A DNA stretch of 56,777 nucleotides. Source: JAFGMQ01 sp036733345 (lineage in GTDB: Bacteria > Desulfobacterota > DSM-4660 > Desulfatiglandales > Desulfatiglandaceae). The notes under the pieces are model-generated. The model worked only from the letters and a program-made list of their open reading frames with translations, ran no database searches and had not been told where the DNA came from. The stretch spans positions 1 to 56,777 of the forward strand of contig DAINAR010000020.1 of the NCBI GenBank assembly GCA_036733345.1. The letters run 5' to 3'. The position numbers and the translations under genes are program-made. This document shows, in pieces, positions 1 to 9,700 of the stretch. Position 1 is the first letter of the stretch. Each line of letters begins with the position of its first letter.

Positions 1-65
1 TCGGACCATTGAACTATATATCCAAGTAAAATGGATATGTTACGACCCCACATTGTGGCGCAAAA

Positions 66-1163
66 GGGGACGACCGTAAATAAACAAATAACTTGACAAT
101 TTGTAAACTCAGGTACAATAATTTGATCATGCCAAGAATAGCCCGATTAGATACGCCTGGCCTCCTGCATCATGTGATGATAAGAGGGATAGAACGCCGG
201 AAGATATTCAATGATAATGAGGACCGTGATAATTTCATTGAAAGAATGTCCAAGCTTCTGCCTGAAACAAAAACGCAATGCTATGCCTGGTCTTTTTTAC
301 CTAATCACGCTCATTTCTTATTCAGAAGTGGTCCTAAAGGCATTGCAGCCTTGATGAGAAGGCTCCTTACAGGATACGTCGTAACATACAACAGAAGGCA
401 CAAGCGCCATGGCCAGCTATTCCAGAACAGGTATAAGTCCATAGTGTGTCAGGAAGATTCCTATTTATTGGAACTGGTCAGGTATATTCATTTAAATCCC
501 CTGCGTGCAAAGAGAGTTAACTATTTGAATGAACTGGATAATTATTCATATTCAGGCCACAAATCTTTAATGGGAAAAGTAAAATTGGAATGGCAGGATA
601 CTGAATATGTTTTAGGTTATTTTGGAAAAACAGAGGGCGAAGCAAGAAAAAAATACAGGTCTTATGTTGAAAAAGGGATAGAATTAGGAAGGAGGCCTGA
701 GCTGGTTGGAGGGGGATTGATAAGAAGCCTTGGCGGTTGGGATGAGGTTAAAAAGCTGAAATTAAAAGGCAAGGAAAGGATCAAGAGCGATCAAAGGATA
801 CTGGGAGAGAGTGAATTTGTATCTGATATACTATTAGAATCTGAGGATCAATTTGCCAGGAAATACAAACTTAAAAGACTTGGCTATAATTTTGAAAAGG
901 TAATGGAGAGAGTGTCTGACCTTATCCACTTGGACAAGAACTACATAACCGGAAAGGGTAGACAGAGGGACCGTGTTATAGCAAGGGATTTGATTTGTTA
1001 TTTTAGTGTCAATGAACTGGGTATGGCAATGGTAGATTTGGCAAGGAGATTTGATATGACACCTGCTGCTGTCAGTTGTGCGGTTCAGCGCGGAGAGAAA
1101 TGGGCAAATGAAAATGATTATAAACTGGAAATTTAAGTTATTTTAATATTAACGGTCGTCCCC
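66..1163. repeat. Terminal inverted repeats bounding the RAYT transposase gene
   Basis: GGGGACGACCGT at 66-77 is repeated in perfect inverted orientation as ACGGTCGTCCCC at 1152-1163. The pair encloses only the transposase gene, so the roughly 1.1 kb segment may be the mobilised or formerly mobilised unit. The right copy lies only 25 bp before the next gene, so the oxidoreductase downstream may have lost its native upstream region. Confidence 0.6.
129..1136 (+). CDS. REP-associated tyrosine (Y1/HUH) transposase, RAYT family
   Basis: Single-strand DNA transposase of the IS200-like Y1 family, which nicks and joins DNA at hairpins through a phosphotyrosine. The HUH motif is HAH at residues 60-62 (in FLPNHAHFLF) and the likely catalytic tyrosine is Tyr119 in VRYIHLNPLRA. 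The C-terminal third, with a basic linker and a helical end (DLARRFDMTPAAVS), resembles the DnaA C-terminal DNA-binding domain, as seen in a large subgroup of these proteins. An in-frame TTG at 93 exists, but the family N-terminus MPRIARLD starts at the ATG at 129. A TTGACA (93-98) and TACAAT (114-119) with a short 15-bp spacer lie just upstream, so the mRNA could be almost leaderless. The gene is full length for the family. Confidence 0.9.
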   Translation: MPRIARLDTPGLLHHVMIRGIERRKIFNDNEDRDNFIERMSKLLPETKTQCYAWSFLPNHAHFLFRSGPKGIAALMRRLLTGYVVTYNRRHKRHGQLFQNRYKSIVCQEDSYLLELVRYIHLNPLRAKRVNYLNELDNYSYSGHKSLMGKVKLEWQDTEYVLGYFGKTEGEARKKYRSYVEKGIELGRRPELVGGGLIRSLGGWDEVKKLKLKGKERIKSDQRILGESEFVSDILLESEDQFARKYKLKRLGYNFEKVMERVSDLIHLDKNYITGKGRQRDRVIARDLICYFSVNELGMAMVDLARRFDMTPAAVSCAVQRGEKWANENDYKLEI

Positions 1164-1188
1164 CAAATCCACAAAATGGAGAAAACAT

Positions 1189-3333
1189 ATGGCTCAATTT
1201 AAATATTCCAATATGGAAAAAGAAATGGAGGTCTATGGTTACGATACCGTGATAAAGAGCCATTGCCGAATGTGTCATGGGGGATGCGGTGTTCTTATCT
1301 ACCTGAAAAACGGGAGAATTGAAAAAATTGCAGGTGACCCTGATTGCCCGATCAACCATGGAACCCTTTGCTCAAAAGGAATAGGATCCACACAGCTTGC
1401 CTATCATCCGGATCGACTCACCTATCCGGTCAGACGGGTCGGAGCGAAGGGCAGCGGGAAGTGGGAGCGCATCTCATGGGATGATGCCCTGGAGACAATT
1501 GCTGAAAAAGTACTCCATTACAGGGATACCTTTGGCGCAGAATCTATTGTACCGGGCTATGGTACGGGCCGGGAAAACGAGGCGGTGATCTATCGTTTTG
1601 CTAACCTTCTTGGCACGCCAAACGTCCTTACGGCAGGTCATTTTTGCTATGGACCAAGGATCTCTACCACGATAATCACATGCGGCACAAACCCCATAGT
1701 GGACTATGAAAACAACCCAAAGTGTATCATGGTCTGGGGAAATAATGTGGTGATCAGCAATCCCGACTGCTATAAGGGTGAACCATTCTCACAAGCCCTG
1801 GATAAAGGTGCGAAACTTATTGCAATAGATCCGAGGCTTACCCGTATTGCAGCCCGTGCCGATATCTGGCTCCCTTTGAGACCAGGGACTGACACGGCCC
1901 TTGCCTTTGGTATGCTCAATGTGATTATAGAGGAACAACTCTATGACAAGGACTTTGTGGAAAATCATGTATACGGGTGGGAACCCTTCGTTGAACGTGT
2001 TAATGAATACCCTCTGGAGAGGGTGGAAAAAATCACCTGGGTCCCAAAAGAAAAGATTCAGAAAGCAGCCCGGCTTTTTGCTACCACAAAACCCGCAGCC
2101 ATCCAGTGGGGGGTAGCAATTGAACAGCAGGTAAATTGTGCGGACAATAACCGTATCCTTCTGGCCCTCATGGGCATCACGGGGAATATAGATGCAAAGG
2201 GTGGGCAGGTTCTTTTCAAAACCCCAAAGATCAATAATGTAGGCCGTTTCGGAGCCCATGCTATGCTTCCCAGGGAGCAGGCAGAGAAACGGCTGGGGGG
2301 TGAAAGATTCCGGCTGGGCGGGAATTTCGCTATTATCAATCCTAAATGCGTCTGGGATGCCATCCTTGAAGAAAAACCCTATCCAGTAAAGATGCTGTTT
2401 TTGATCAGCTCCAACCCTTTAATGACTCGCGGAAATGCAAACGAAGTGTACAGGGCCTTGAAAGCGGTAGAGTTCATGGCTGTGTCGGATTTCTTTATCA
2501 CACCCACTGCGGAACTGGCAGATATAGTTCTGCCTGCGGCCACATGGCTGGAGATGGATTACATCGCGGATTTCTGGAAGCGGCACGGATATATTTTTCC
2601 GCGAAGAAAGGCTGTTCAGATCGGGGAATGCCGTTCGGATCACGAGATGCTAAACGACCTGGGCCACAGGGTAGGCCAGGGAGAGTACTGGTGGGATACA
2701 TTTGAGGGAGGTCTGGATTACATCCTCGAGCCCATGGGAATCAAGTGGAGAGATTTTAAGAAAATGGACTATCTCCGTGGGGAAGTCGTTTATCAAAAAT
2801 ATAAAGAAAAAGGCTTTTCCACACCGACGGGAAAATTTGAGCTTTCCTCCACTCTTCTTGAAAAATGGGGTTATGATCCTCTGCCTCAATTCAGGGAGCC
2901 GCCGGAAGGACCGATAAGCACCCCGGAACTTTATGAGGAATATCCATATATCCTGATTACTGGGAGAAGGATCCCCGGCTTTTTTCACTCGGAAAATCGA
3001 CAACTCCCGTGGATGCGGGAGCTTCACAGGGAACCTGTAGTGGAAATTCATCCGGATACGGCTGAAAAAGAAGGGATTGGGGAAGGAGACTGGGTCATTA
3101 TTGAATCCCCTCGCGGCAAGGTCAGGCAGCGGGCCAAATTTTTTGAGGGCATGGATCAAAGAATCGTCTCCGCAGAACACGCCTGGTGGTTTCCGGAGAA
3201 AAAAGATCCCGGACACGGGTGGAAAGAGTCCAATATCAATATTTTGACGAGTAATGCCTATGAACATTGTGATCCGGCCATGGGCGCAACCCACGTACGA
3301 ACACTTCTGTGCAAAATCAGCCCTGAGACGTGA
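1189..3333 (+). CDS. Molybdopterin (Mo/W-bis-MGD) oxidoreductase, catalytic subunit
   Basis: Catalytic subunit of the DMSO-reductase superfamily, 714 aa. The N-terminal [4Fe-4S] ligands are Cys26, Cys29, Cys33 and Cys61 (C-x2-C-x3-C-x27-C). A cysteine in GHFCYGPR (Cys153) is at the place of the metal ligand. The C-terminal molybdopterin-dinucleotide binding domain includes ITGRRIPGFFHSENRQ and the TSNAYEHCDPAMG tail. There is no twin-arginine or Sec signal, so the enzyme is probably cytoplasmic. The substrate cannot be read from sequence; relatives include thiosulfate/polysulfide reductase-like, acetylene-hydratase-like and 'anaerobic dehydrogenase' enzymes. The start is supported by GGAG about 10 bp upstream. 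It is followed 17 bp later by the ferredoxin subunit gene, so both are likely one transcription unit. A related enzyme is encoded at the far end of the window. Confidence 0.9.
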   Translation: MAQFKYSNMEKEMEVYGYDTVIKSHCRMCHGGCGVLIYLKNGRIEKIAGDPDCPINHGTLCSKGIGSTQLAYHPDRLTYPVRRVGAKGSGKWERISWDDALETIAEKVLHYRDTFGAESIVPGYGTGRENEAVIYRFANLLGTPNVLTAGHFCYGPRISTTIITCGTNPIVDYENNPKCIMVWGNNVVISNPDCYKGEPFSQALDKGAKLIAIDPRLTRIAARADIWLPLRPGTDTALAFGMLNVIIEEQLYDKDFVENHVYGWEPFVERVNEYPLERVEKITWVPKEKIQKAARLFATTKPAAIQWGVAIEQQVNCADNNRILLALMGITGNIDAKGGQVLFKTPKINNVGRFGAHAMLPREQAEKRLGGERFRLGGNFAIINPKCVWDAILEEKPYPVKMLFLISSNPLMTRGNANEVYRALKAVEFMAVSDFFITPTAELADIVLPAATWLEMDYIADFWKRHGYIFPRRKAVQIGECRSDHEMLNDLGHRVGQGEYWWDTFEGGLDYILEPMGIKWRDFKKMDYLRGEVVYQKYKEKGFSTPTGKFELSSTLLEKWGYDPLPQFREPPEGPISTPELYEEYPYILITGRRIPGFFHSENRQLPWMRELHREPVVEIHPDTAEKEGIGEGDWVIIESPRGKVRQRAKFFEGMDQRIVSAEHAWWFPEKKDPGHGWKESNINILTSNAYEHCDPAMGATHVRTLLCKISPET

Positions 3334-3350
3334 GAAAGGAATGAAAGCAA

Positions 3351-3875
3351 ATGAAATCCTATGCACTGATTATTGATAATGAATCCTGTTGGGGGTGCAG
3401 GACATGTGAGGTAGCATGTAAACAGGAAATCAGTTCTCCTGAAGGTGTACAACTGATTAAAGTCCTGGAGGACGGCCCTCGCATCATCGATGGGAAACCG
3501 GAGTTTACATTTCGAGTTAATGTCTGCCAACACTGCGATGAACCTGCCTGTGTCGATGTCTGTCCTGAGGAAGCCATATTCAAGAGAGATGATAATGTTG
3601 TCATCCTGGATGGAGAAAAATGCATCGGATGCGAACTCTGCATAGACGCATGCCCCTATGATGCCATCGCCTTTGATTCGGAGAAAGGGATGGCTCAAAA
3701 ATGTAACCTGTGTTTTCACCGGGTGGATAACGGGCTCAACCCTGCATGCGCCGACAATGTCTGCCCCGGGCATTGCATCTATTTCGGAGATCCTGATATC
3801 ATTAAAAGGGAAATTGCGGAAAAGCAAGCACGACGGGCAAAAGAACCTTCAAAAGGACGCTCTTTTATAATTTAA
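3351..3875 (+). CDS. 4Fe-4S ferredoxin-type electron-transfer subunit (DmsB/HycB-like)
   Basis: A 174-aa iron-sulfur protein with four cysteine groups: CWGCRTCEVAC, CQHCDEPACVDVC, CIGCELCIDAC and CNLCFH...CADNVCPGHC. This matches the four-cubane small subunit that partners DMSO-reductase-family catalytic subunits. It probably carries electrons between the oxidoreductase upstream and a soluble or membrane donor. No membrane anchor subunit (DmsC/NrfD-like) follows, which fits a soluble two-subunit cytoplasmic enzyme. A GAAAGGAATG ribosome site precedes the start. Confidence 0.92.
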   Translation: MKSYALIIDNESCWGCRTCEVACKQEISSPEGVQLIKVLEDGPRIIDGKPEFTFRVNVCQHCDEPACVDVCPEEAIFKRDDNVVILDGEKCIGCELCIDACPYDAIAFDSEKGMAQKCNLCFHRVDNGLNPACADNVCPGHCIYFGDPDIIKREIAEKQARRAKEPSKGRSFII

Positions 3876-4052
3876 TCAGCATTATATCTAATTGATATCC
3901 ATTAATATTATTTCACAATTTGAAAAATAGTATTTAAATTCCTTTTAAATAAATAGCGATTTAATTGAAATATAAAAGAGCGCTACCACTGGCAAAGTGA
4001 CCTGTCAATACAGACCTCTTCCTCAAAAATCATGAACAGGCTTTTTTATGTC

Positions 4053-4078
4053 TTGACAAAGAACAAAAGTGTTATAAT
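4053..4078 (+). promoter_or_regulatory. Probable promoter of tRNA-Pro
   Basis: TTGACA at 4053-4058 and a perfect TATAAT at 4073-4078 lie 19 bp before the tRNA. The spacer is only 14 bp, shorter than the usual 17, so the exact -35 is uncertain. Confidence 0.55.
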
Positions 4079-4096
4079 ATCACTCCACAATGGGTT

Positions 4097-4173
4097 CGGG
4101 ACGTGGCGCAGTCTGGAAGCGCACCTGAATGGGGTTCAGGGGGCCGAGAGTTCAAATCTCTCCGTCCCGACCA
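4097..4173 (+). tRNA. tRNA-Pro (anticodon GGG)
   Basis: A complete 77-nt cloverleaf. The acceptor stem is CGGGACG/CGTCCCG, the D stem GCGC/GCGC, and the anticodon stem CCTGA/TCAGG with loop ATGGGGT, giving anticodon GGG. The T arm is GAGAG-TTCAAAT-CTCTC, and the CCA end is encoded. The gene reads CCC proline codons. Confidence 0.95.
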
Positions 4174-4480
4174 TCTTTTCTAAATCCTATATTAAATGCA
4201 TGCCATACCTTACTGAGAATTTCCCTGATTACCAATCGGCAAGAGAAAGAGAAATATTCCTCTAGTCCGGCCAAGGACGAAAATGGCTGTATTTATTTGA
4301 ATCCCGGTCCTGTTCCGCCTCTGTCAGATTAAAAAACTTAACCCAATAGAATCTTGACAAACAAATATAAGACAGCGATACTTTTATACTGGATAATAAA
4401 CTACCCTGCCGCAAGCCTGCCTGTGCGATGCACGCCGACAGGCAGCGGGGTATATAGATAAACATTGAAAGCTCCAAGGG
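4174..4480 (+). other. Intergenic region between tRNA-Pro and the tandem repeat
   Basis: No credible coding frame is seen. A TTGACA at about 4354-4359 could belong to a promoter for the HD-domain gene. The segment at about 4406-4456 (CTACCCTGCCGCAAG ... GCGGGGTA) can fold into a hairpin, and its left half resembles the sequence that precedes the second tandem array near 31.1 kb. Confidence 0.4.
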
Positions 4481-4648
4481 ACGGGGCCTTGTCCGCCGTG
4501 TTTATGGAGGGTTTACCCGCCAGTGTTTATGGAGGGTTTACCCGCCAGTCTTTGTGGCGGGCTTGTCCACCAGTCTTTATGGATGGTTTACCAGCCTTTT
4601 ACCAGCCTTTGGCTGGTTGGCTGGTTGGCTGGCTGGCTGGCTGGCGGA
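4481..4648 (+). repeat. Degenerate tandem hairpin repeat, about 25-bp unit, ending in a GGCTGGTT/GGCTGGCT microsatellite
   Basis: Several imperfect copies of a unit of the form GTTTATGG-(A/C)GGG-(C/T)TT-(G/A/T)-CC-CGCCAGT lie head to tail. Most units are palindromic (for example TGGCGGGCTTGTCCACCA). The array runs into repeated GGCTGG units at about 4611-4646. The same unit occurs at 31111-31210 upstream of folC. An open frame runs through the array into the HD gene, but this is probably fortuitous because it encodes low-complexity sequence. Confidence 0.8.
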
Positions 4649-4804
4649 TTAAATACTGCCCATTCATATATGGCCTGTTTTTGTTTTTTTATTGGAATGT
4701 TGAACAGGAGCCTGCCGAATCAGGTATTGCAACTGCACAGGGCAGGTAACGCTGTCGGTATAACTTATATATGGTATGCCGACATTTTGGAAATCATTTA
4801 TCTT

Positions 4805-5392
4805 ATGAGAATACCATCAATTGAAAAATGCTATCAACTTATGTCGGAAATGGGCATGCTGGAGCATATCGTCGCCCATTCTGTCCAGGTCTGTCGGGTT
4901 GCCTCCCTGCTTGTAGATTATCTGGGAGAACAGGGTATTGCCCTTAACAGCAGACTTATTCAGGCTTCAGCCCTGCTTCATGATATTACAAAAACAAAGA
5001 GCATTGAAACCGGCGAAAACCATGCCCTGACAGGGAAACAGGTCCTCATGGATATGGGATATCCTGATGTTGGTATTATTGTCGGACAACACGTTGTTCT
5101 GGATGAATATTTTTCCTCGGACACACCCGTAGAGGAAGAAATTGTGAACTATGCAGATAAACGAGTACTCCATAATAAAGTAACGAATATTGAGGAAAGA
5201 CTGAAATACGTTATGGAACGATATGGCAAAGATCCGGAACGCAGGCAGCGAATTTTGACTCTATGGGATAAAACAAAAAGACTGGAAGATCGACTTTTTT
5301 CTTTTTTACCCTTTTCCCCTGAAGAGCTTGATGAATTGCTGGAATCGTATGACTGCATTCCGTTCCTTTTTCAAGAGCAGTCAGGCAAATAA
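4805..5392 (+). CDS. HD-domain protein (predicted metal-dependent phosphohydrolase)
   Basis: About 195 aa, a single HD domain. HSVQVCRVASLL supplies the first histidine, ALLHDITKTK the HD doublet, and GQHVVLDE a further metal-site histidine. Such proteins hydrolyse nucleotide or other phosphoesters; the substrate is unknown. The reading frame opens upstream at 4523, but those residues come from the tandem repeat, so the ATG at 4805 (MRIPSIEKCYQLM) is preferred as the family-like N-terminus. No strong ribosome site is visible, so the start stays uncertain. It precedes the yhaO/yhaN-like pair by 42 bp and may be cotranscribed with it. Confidence 0.8.
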   Translation: MRIPSIEKCYQLMSEMGMLEHIVAHSVQVCRVASLLVDYLGEQGIALNSRLIQASALLHDITKTKSIETGENHALTGKQVLMDMGYPDVGIIVGQHVVLDEYFSSDTPVEEEIVNYADKRVLHNKVTNIEERLKYVMERYGKDPERRQRILTLWDKTKRLEDRLFSFLPFSPEELDELLESYDCIPFLFQEQSGK

Positions 5393-5434
5393 AAATTAAT
5401 CATTCCACCCTGTCTCTGCTTCATGACTTAATTT

Positions 5435-6718
5435 ATGAAAAAATTTTCTTTTATTCATGCAGGCGACCTTCATCTTGACAGCCCCTTCAGAGGTATAACC
5501 ACACAATCCTCACATATCGCACATATACTCCGTTCTGCAACCTTTAACGCCTATGAATCCCTGATCCAATTGTGCATGGATAAGCAAGTCGAGTTTCTCT
5601 TGATTGCCGGAGATATCTATGATTCGACTGACCGTAGCCTAAGGGCACAGCTAAAATTCCTTGATGGTCTAAAAACCTTGTCAGACAACAATATACCTTC
5701 ATTTATTGTCCACGGAAACCACGATCCTGTTGAGTCATGGTCTTCAACAATAGAATGGCCCGATGAAGTATGCATTTTCAAAGGCAGCGATGTTGAAACA
5801 AAACTGGTAAGGATAGACGGGAAACCAATAGTCTCGGTATCGGGGATCAGTTTTCAGAAGAAAAATGAGCCTAACAACCTGTCCCGGAAATTCAGAGCAA
5901 CCAATCCGGATATTTTTCAGATAGGAGTATTGCACTGCAATTGCGGCGGCAATCCTTATCATGCGCCCTATGCGCCCTGCACACTGGACGACTTGACTTC
6001 AGCCGGTTTTGATTACTGGGCTCTCGGCCATGTACACGAAAAAAAGATACTGAGCAAAATCCCCTGTGTCGTGTATCCGGGAAACACCCAGGGGCTCAAT
6101 ATTCGGGAACAGGGCGAACGCGGATGCTATCTGGTGACTGTAAGTGAGGATCATCATGTTGATCTGGAGTTCTGTCCGCTGGATACTGTAAGATGGCTTA
6201 CTTCCGAGATTGCAATCGACAATATCGCATCCTTTGACATTCTGGATCAGGCTCTCGCTGATACTTTGGAAAGATTAAGGGATAATGCTGAAGGACGTTT
6301 GGTCGTTTGTCGTATCAGGATTTCGGGGCGAGGTCCTCTTTCCGGAGAACTGAGAAAAGCAAATGTGGCGAATGACCTTCTTGAAAGGGTCAGGGAGACA
6401 GGATTTTCAGGTGATCCATTTGTATGGGTTCAGGATATTGATATAAAATGCCGGCCTCAACTTGATATGGAACAGCGCCGTAATGTAAATGACCTGCTTG
6501 GACAGATATTAAGTCTTTCAAATGAAATAACTGAGCTTCTGCAGGAAAAAGATGCCGATTCCCCTGCCCTGCTGAATGGCCTGAAATCAGCCCTGAATGA
6601 CCTTTATGCTAATCGGCGCGCCACAAAAATACTGGAACCTGTTACACCTGAAAATTTTAAAAAGATTATAAGTGAGGCCGAACTACTGTGTGTTGATTTG
6701 ATGGAGACAGAAGAATGA
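5435..6718 (+). CDS. YhaO/SbcD-like DNA repair exonuclease (metallophosphoesterase)
   Basis: A 427-aa Mre11/SbcD-type calcineurin-like phosphoesterase. Metal-binding motifs appear in order: HAGDLHLDSP (residues 8-17), IAGDIYDSTD, VHGNHDP, GVLHCNCGG and LGHVHEKK. It has the extended C-terminal part of the YhaO family. It is predicted to form a nuclease complex with the large ATPase encoded 30 bp downstream, acting on DNA ends or structures in the cytoplasm. The start sits at an ATG in a region lacking a strong ribosome site but gives the family-typical N-terminus. Confidence 0.9.
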   Translation: MKKFSFIHAGDLHLDSPFRGITTQSSHIAHILRSATFNAYESLIQLCMDKQVEFLLIAGDIYDSTDRSLRAQLKFLDGLKTLSDNNIPSFIVHGNHDPVESWSSTIEWPDEVCIFKGSDVETKLVRIDGKPIVSVSGISFQKKNEPNNLSRKFRATNPDIFQIGVLHCNCGGNPYHAPYAPCTLDDLTSAGFDYWALGHVHEKKILSKIPCVVYPGNTQGLNIREQGERGCYLVTVSEDHHVDLEFCPLDTVRWLTSEIAIDNIASFDILDQALADTLERLRDNAEGRLVVCRIRISGRGPLSGELRKANVANDLLERVRETGFSGDPFVWVQDIDIKCRPQLDMEQRRNVNDLLGQILSLSNEITELLQEKDADSPALLNGLKSALNDLYANRRATKILEPVTPENFKKIISEAELLCVDLMETEE

Positions 6719-6748
6719 TATTTAACCGTGACTTCCCGGTAGCTGCGA

Positions 6749-9700
6749 ATGAAAATAACGTCTTTGCATATTAATGGCTTCGGGTCCTTTTACAATGAAT
6801 CAATTACTGGTTTAAGTCCGGGGCTGGTCCTTTTTCAGGGCAATAACGAGGCCGGCAAATCCACGCTTGTCGGGTTTATCCGCACGGTTCTCTTTGGATT
6901 TCCCCGTGCAAATTCACAGGATGCCGGCTACCCTCCTCTTGCAGGAGGAATACATGGAGGGAGGATCGGGCTTATAAACTCGGCTGGCGAGAATTTTACA
7001 GTAGAGCGTAAACCGGGAAAAGGAGGAGGCAGGGTTACAGTTACAGGCCCTGATGTAAATGCAGGCGGCAGCGAATTGCTTCTTCAATTGATGGGAGGCA
7101 TTACATATGAAGTTTTCAAGAATATCTATGCATTCAGCCTCTCAGAACTGCAGACGATTAATACGCTCAGAGCAGAAGGTCTTAAGGCCGTTATTTATGG
7201 AGCCAGTGCAGGTACGGCAATGCTGGCCCTGCAAAAGGCTAATAAACAGATCAAAGACAGGCTTGAAAGCCTTTATAAACCCGGAGGAAAAAACCCCTTT
7301 ATAAACACCAAGATTTCAGAGCTGGAAAAAATCCGAATGGAACTGCGGGAGGCGTCAAAAGACCTTGAAATATACGATCACTCTTGCATTGAATTGAGCC
7401 TTGTGGAGAAAAAAATCCGGTCCCTTCATAATGATTATCTCATTGTCAGCAGAAAAAAGGAGAAAAATGATTCCTATGAACGGCTCTGGCCGGAATGGCT
7501 TGGTCTGGAAGAGTCGGAAAAAGCTCTCAGTGAACTAGGTCAGGTTGTCGAATCATTTCCGGAAAACGGAATAGTGATGCTGGATAAGGACCTGAGCTCG
7601 CTTCAAAACCATCAGGATCATCTTTTCGAACTTCAGGAAGAACTTGCTAAACTCCAAAAAGAGTTCAAAGTGCTGGTTGTGGATGATCGGATACTTGAGC
7701 ATGGGCCATCCATCAGTCTTTTGCTTGAGTATAGAAATGAATATATTGAAAAAATGAAGTCCCTTCCAATGACTATTCAGGAAAAAAAACTGGTTCAATC
7801 CGAAATCAGAGACCTTGTAAATAGCCTGGGTAAAAACTGGTCAGAAGAGACAGTTCTTTCGACAGACAGGTCTCTGTTTATTTATGAGGCCGTCCAAAGA
7901 CAGGAAGAAGAGTTCATTCGCATAGAGCGCAAACTCGCAACTCAGGAGGAAATATTCAGCCTTAAAAATGAAGAATATAAAAAGCTGGCCCGTGAAGAAG
8001 CCGTTGCCATGACAAGTCTCAATGATTTTGGTGAAATAACGACTGATTTTGAAGAACAGATCGTGATGAAACTCCAGCATGGCCGGGACGAATTTGCAGG
8101 TGCAATACGGGATATTCCCAAACGTAAAAGTGAACTTGAACAGCAGCAACAACAGTTAGAAAGGCTTATCCGGGAAATTGACCAGAGATGGACTGAAGAT
8201 GATGTCAACGGTTTTGACAGCTCAATACCTGCTCAAAAAAAGGTGGAAGATTTTGCCTTAAAATTCAGTCATGCAGAAATGGAGCTGCATGATACAGAAA
8301 TTATCTGCAGCACCATTAAAACCAATATGGATAATACCCGCAAAAGGCATCAGGAAGCCTTATCTGACCTCATGGATGAACCTGAATCAAAATTTATATC
8401 GAGGGATGAAATTGGAATTCTTACGTCCATATTAAATGGCCTGCGATCTGATCTCTATAAAGCTGAGCAGCTTGATCTAGAGATCAGGCATCATGAAGAC
8501 AGGCTTTCCGATAAAAATCAGGAGTTAAAAAGGCTTAAAGAGGTTGAGGATGATTGGCCAGGCATTTTTAAGCAGACAGCCTGGGTGTCAGGCTCAATCC
8601 TGCTAATTATTTCAGGTGCAGTTGCCTTATTCGGAAGACCTTTTGAAGCACTAGTAACGGGTGGTGTAATTGCATTACTGGCTATAATAGCATTATTTTT
8701 GCTGTTCAGGATAGAACGCGGAAAAAAAAGACTGTTTAAGGCTAATGAATCCCGGGTAACAGACAAGGAACTTGAGATAAAAGATATTGAGGCAGTTCTG
8801 TCTGAATATCGAGATCATGCCAGTGAAATTAAGACGGCTGTCTGCCTCAATGCAAAGAAGGCCGGCTTACCTGAATCTGTTACATTTGAAGCCCTGAACA
8901 GCATCCGGGATCGAGCAGAAAAAGATGTATCAGCATTTGAAAAACGAAGCAGTCTTTCAGAGCGGGTTGAAAACCTTGAAACGGATGTAAAAAGGCATGA
9001 GAAGGCTCTCAATATTGCCGGGGAAAAGAAGAACAAATGCCAGCAGTCTCTTCAGGAATTAGAGATTGACTGGAAAGATTATTTAAAAAGAATCAGGCTC
9101 AGTCCGGACCTAGAGCCGGCGCTAATGACCGTAATTTTCAGTAAGGTTGAGGCCGCCCGCCAGCAGTTGAACAATATCGAAATACTGAGAAATCGAATTA
9201 AAGAGATGAATGAGACGCGAAAAAAATATTTTTCGCTGGCAGAAAAAATTCAATCACTTGCTCAATTCTGCAAATACTCTGATGAGGATTTTCTAGCAGA
9301 AATTGACAGGTTTTTTCTTAAGCTCAAGGAAAATGAAAAACTGCTGGAGCATTATAGAAATGCCCTGCACACACTTGATGAAAAACGAAAACAAAAGGAT
9401 GATGCTCAAAAAGCCGTAAATGAAGCACAGGAGGCATTAGATGAAGTTCTAAAAGAAAAGTCCGAACTTTCGGATAATTGGCGGTCATGGCTTAAGGAAC
9501 GAGGATTGCCGGTTGATCTTTCTCCAAAATCGGCATTTGAAGCAATTGACAGAATAGACAAATGCGTTGAAAAAATTAATAAAAGGAACAAGCTGGATAA
9601 TGATATTAGTAATATGCAGAGGGATATATCAAAATACCAGAAAGATGCCGCAGTAATATTGCATAAACTTGAGAGACCCTTGCCTGAGCCTGAAAAACTG

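Noticed and set aside
4523..4804. N-terminal extension of the HD-domain protein
   Set aside because: The extra residues are encoded by the tandem hairpin repeat and microsatellite, giving low-complexity sequence unlike the family.
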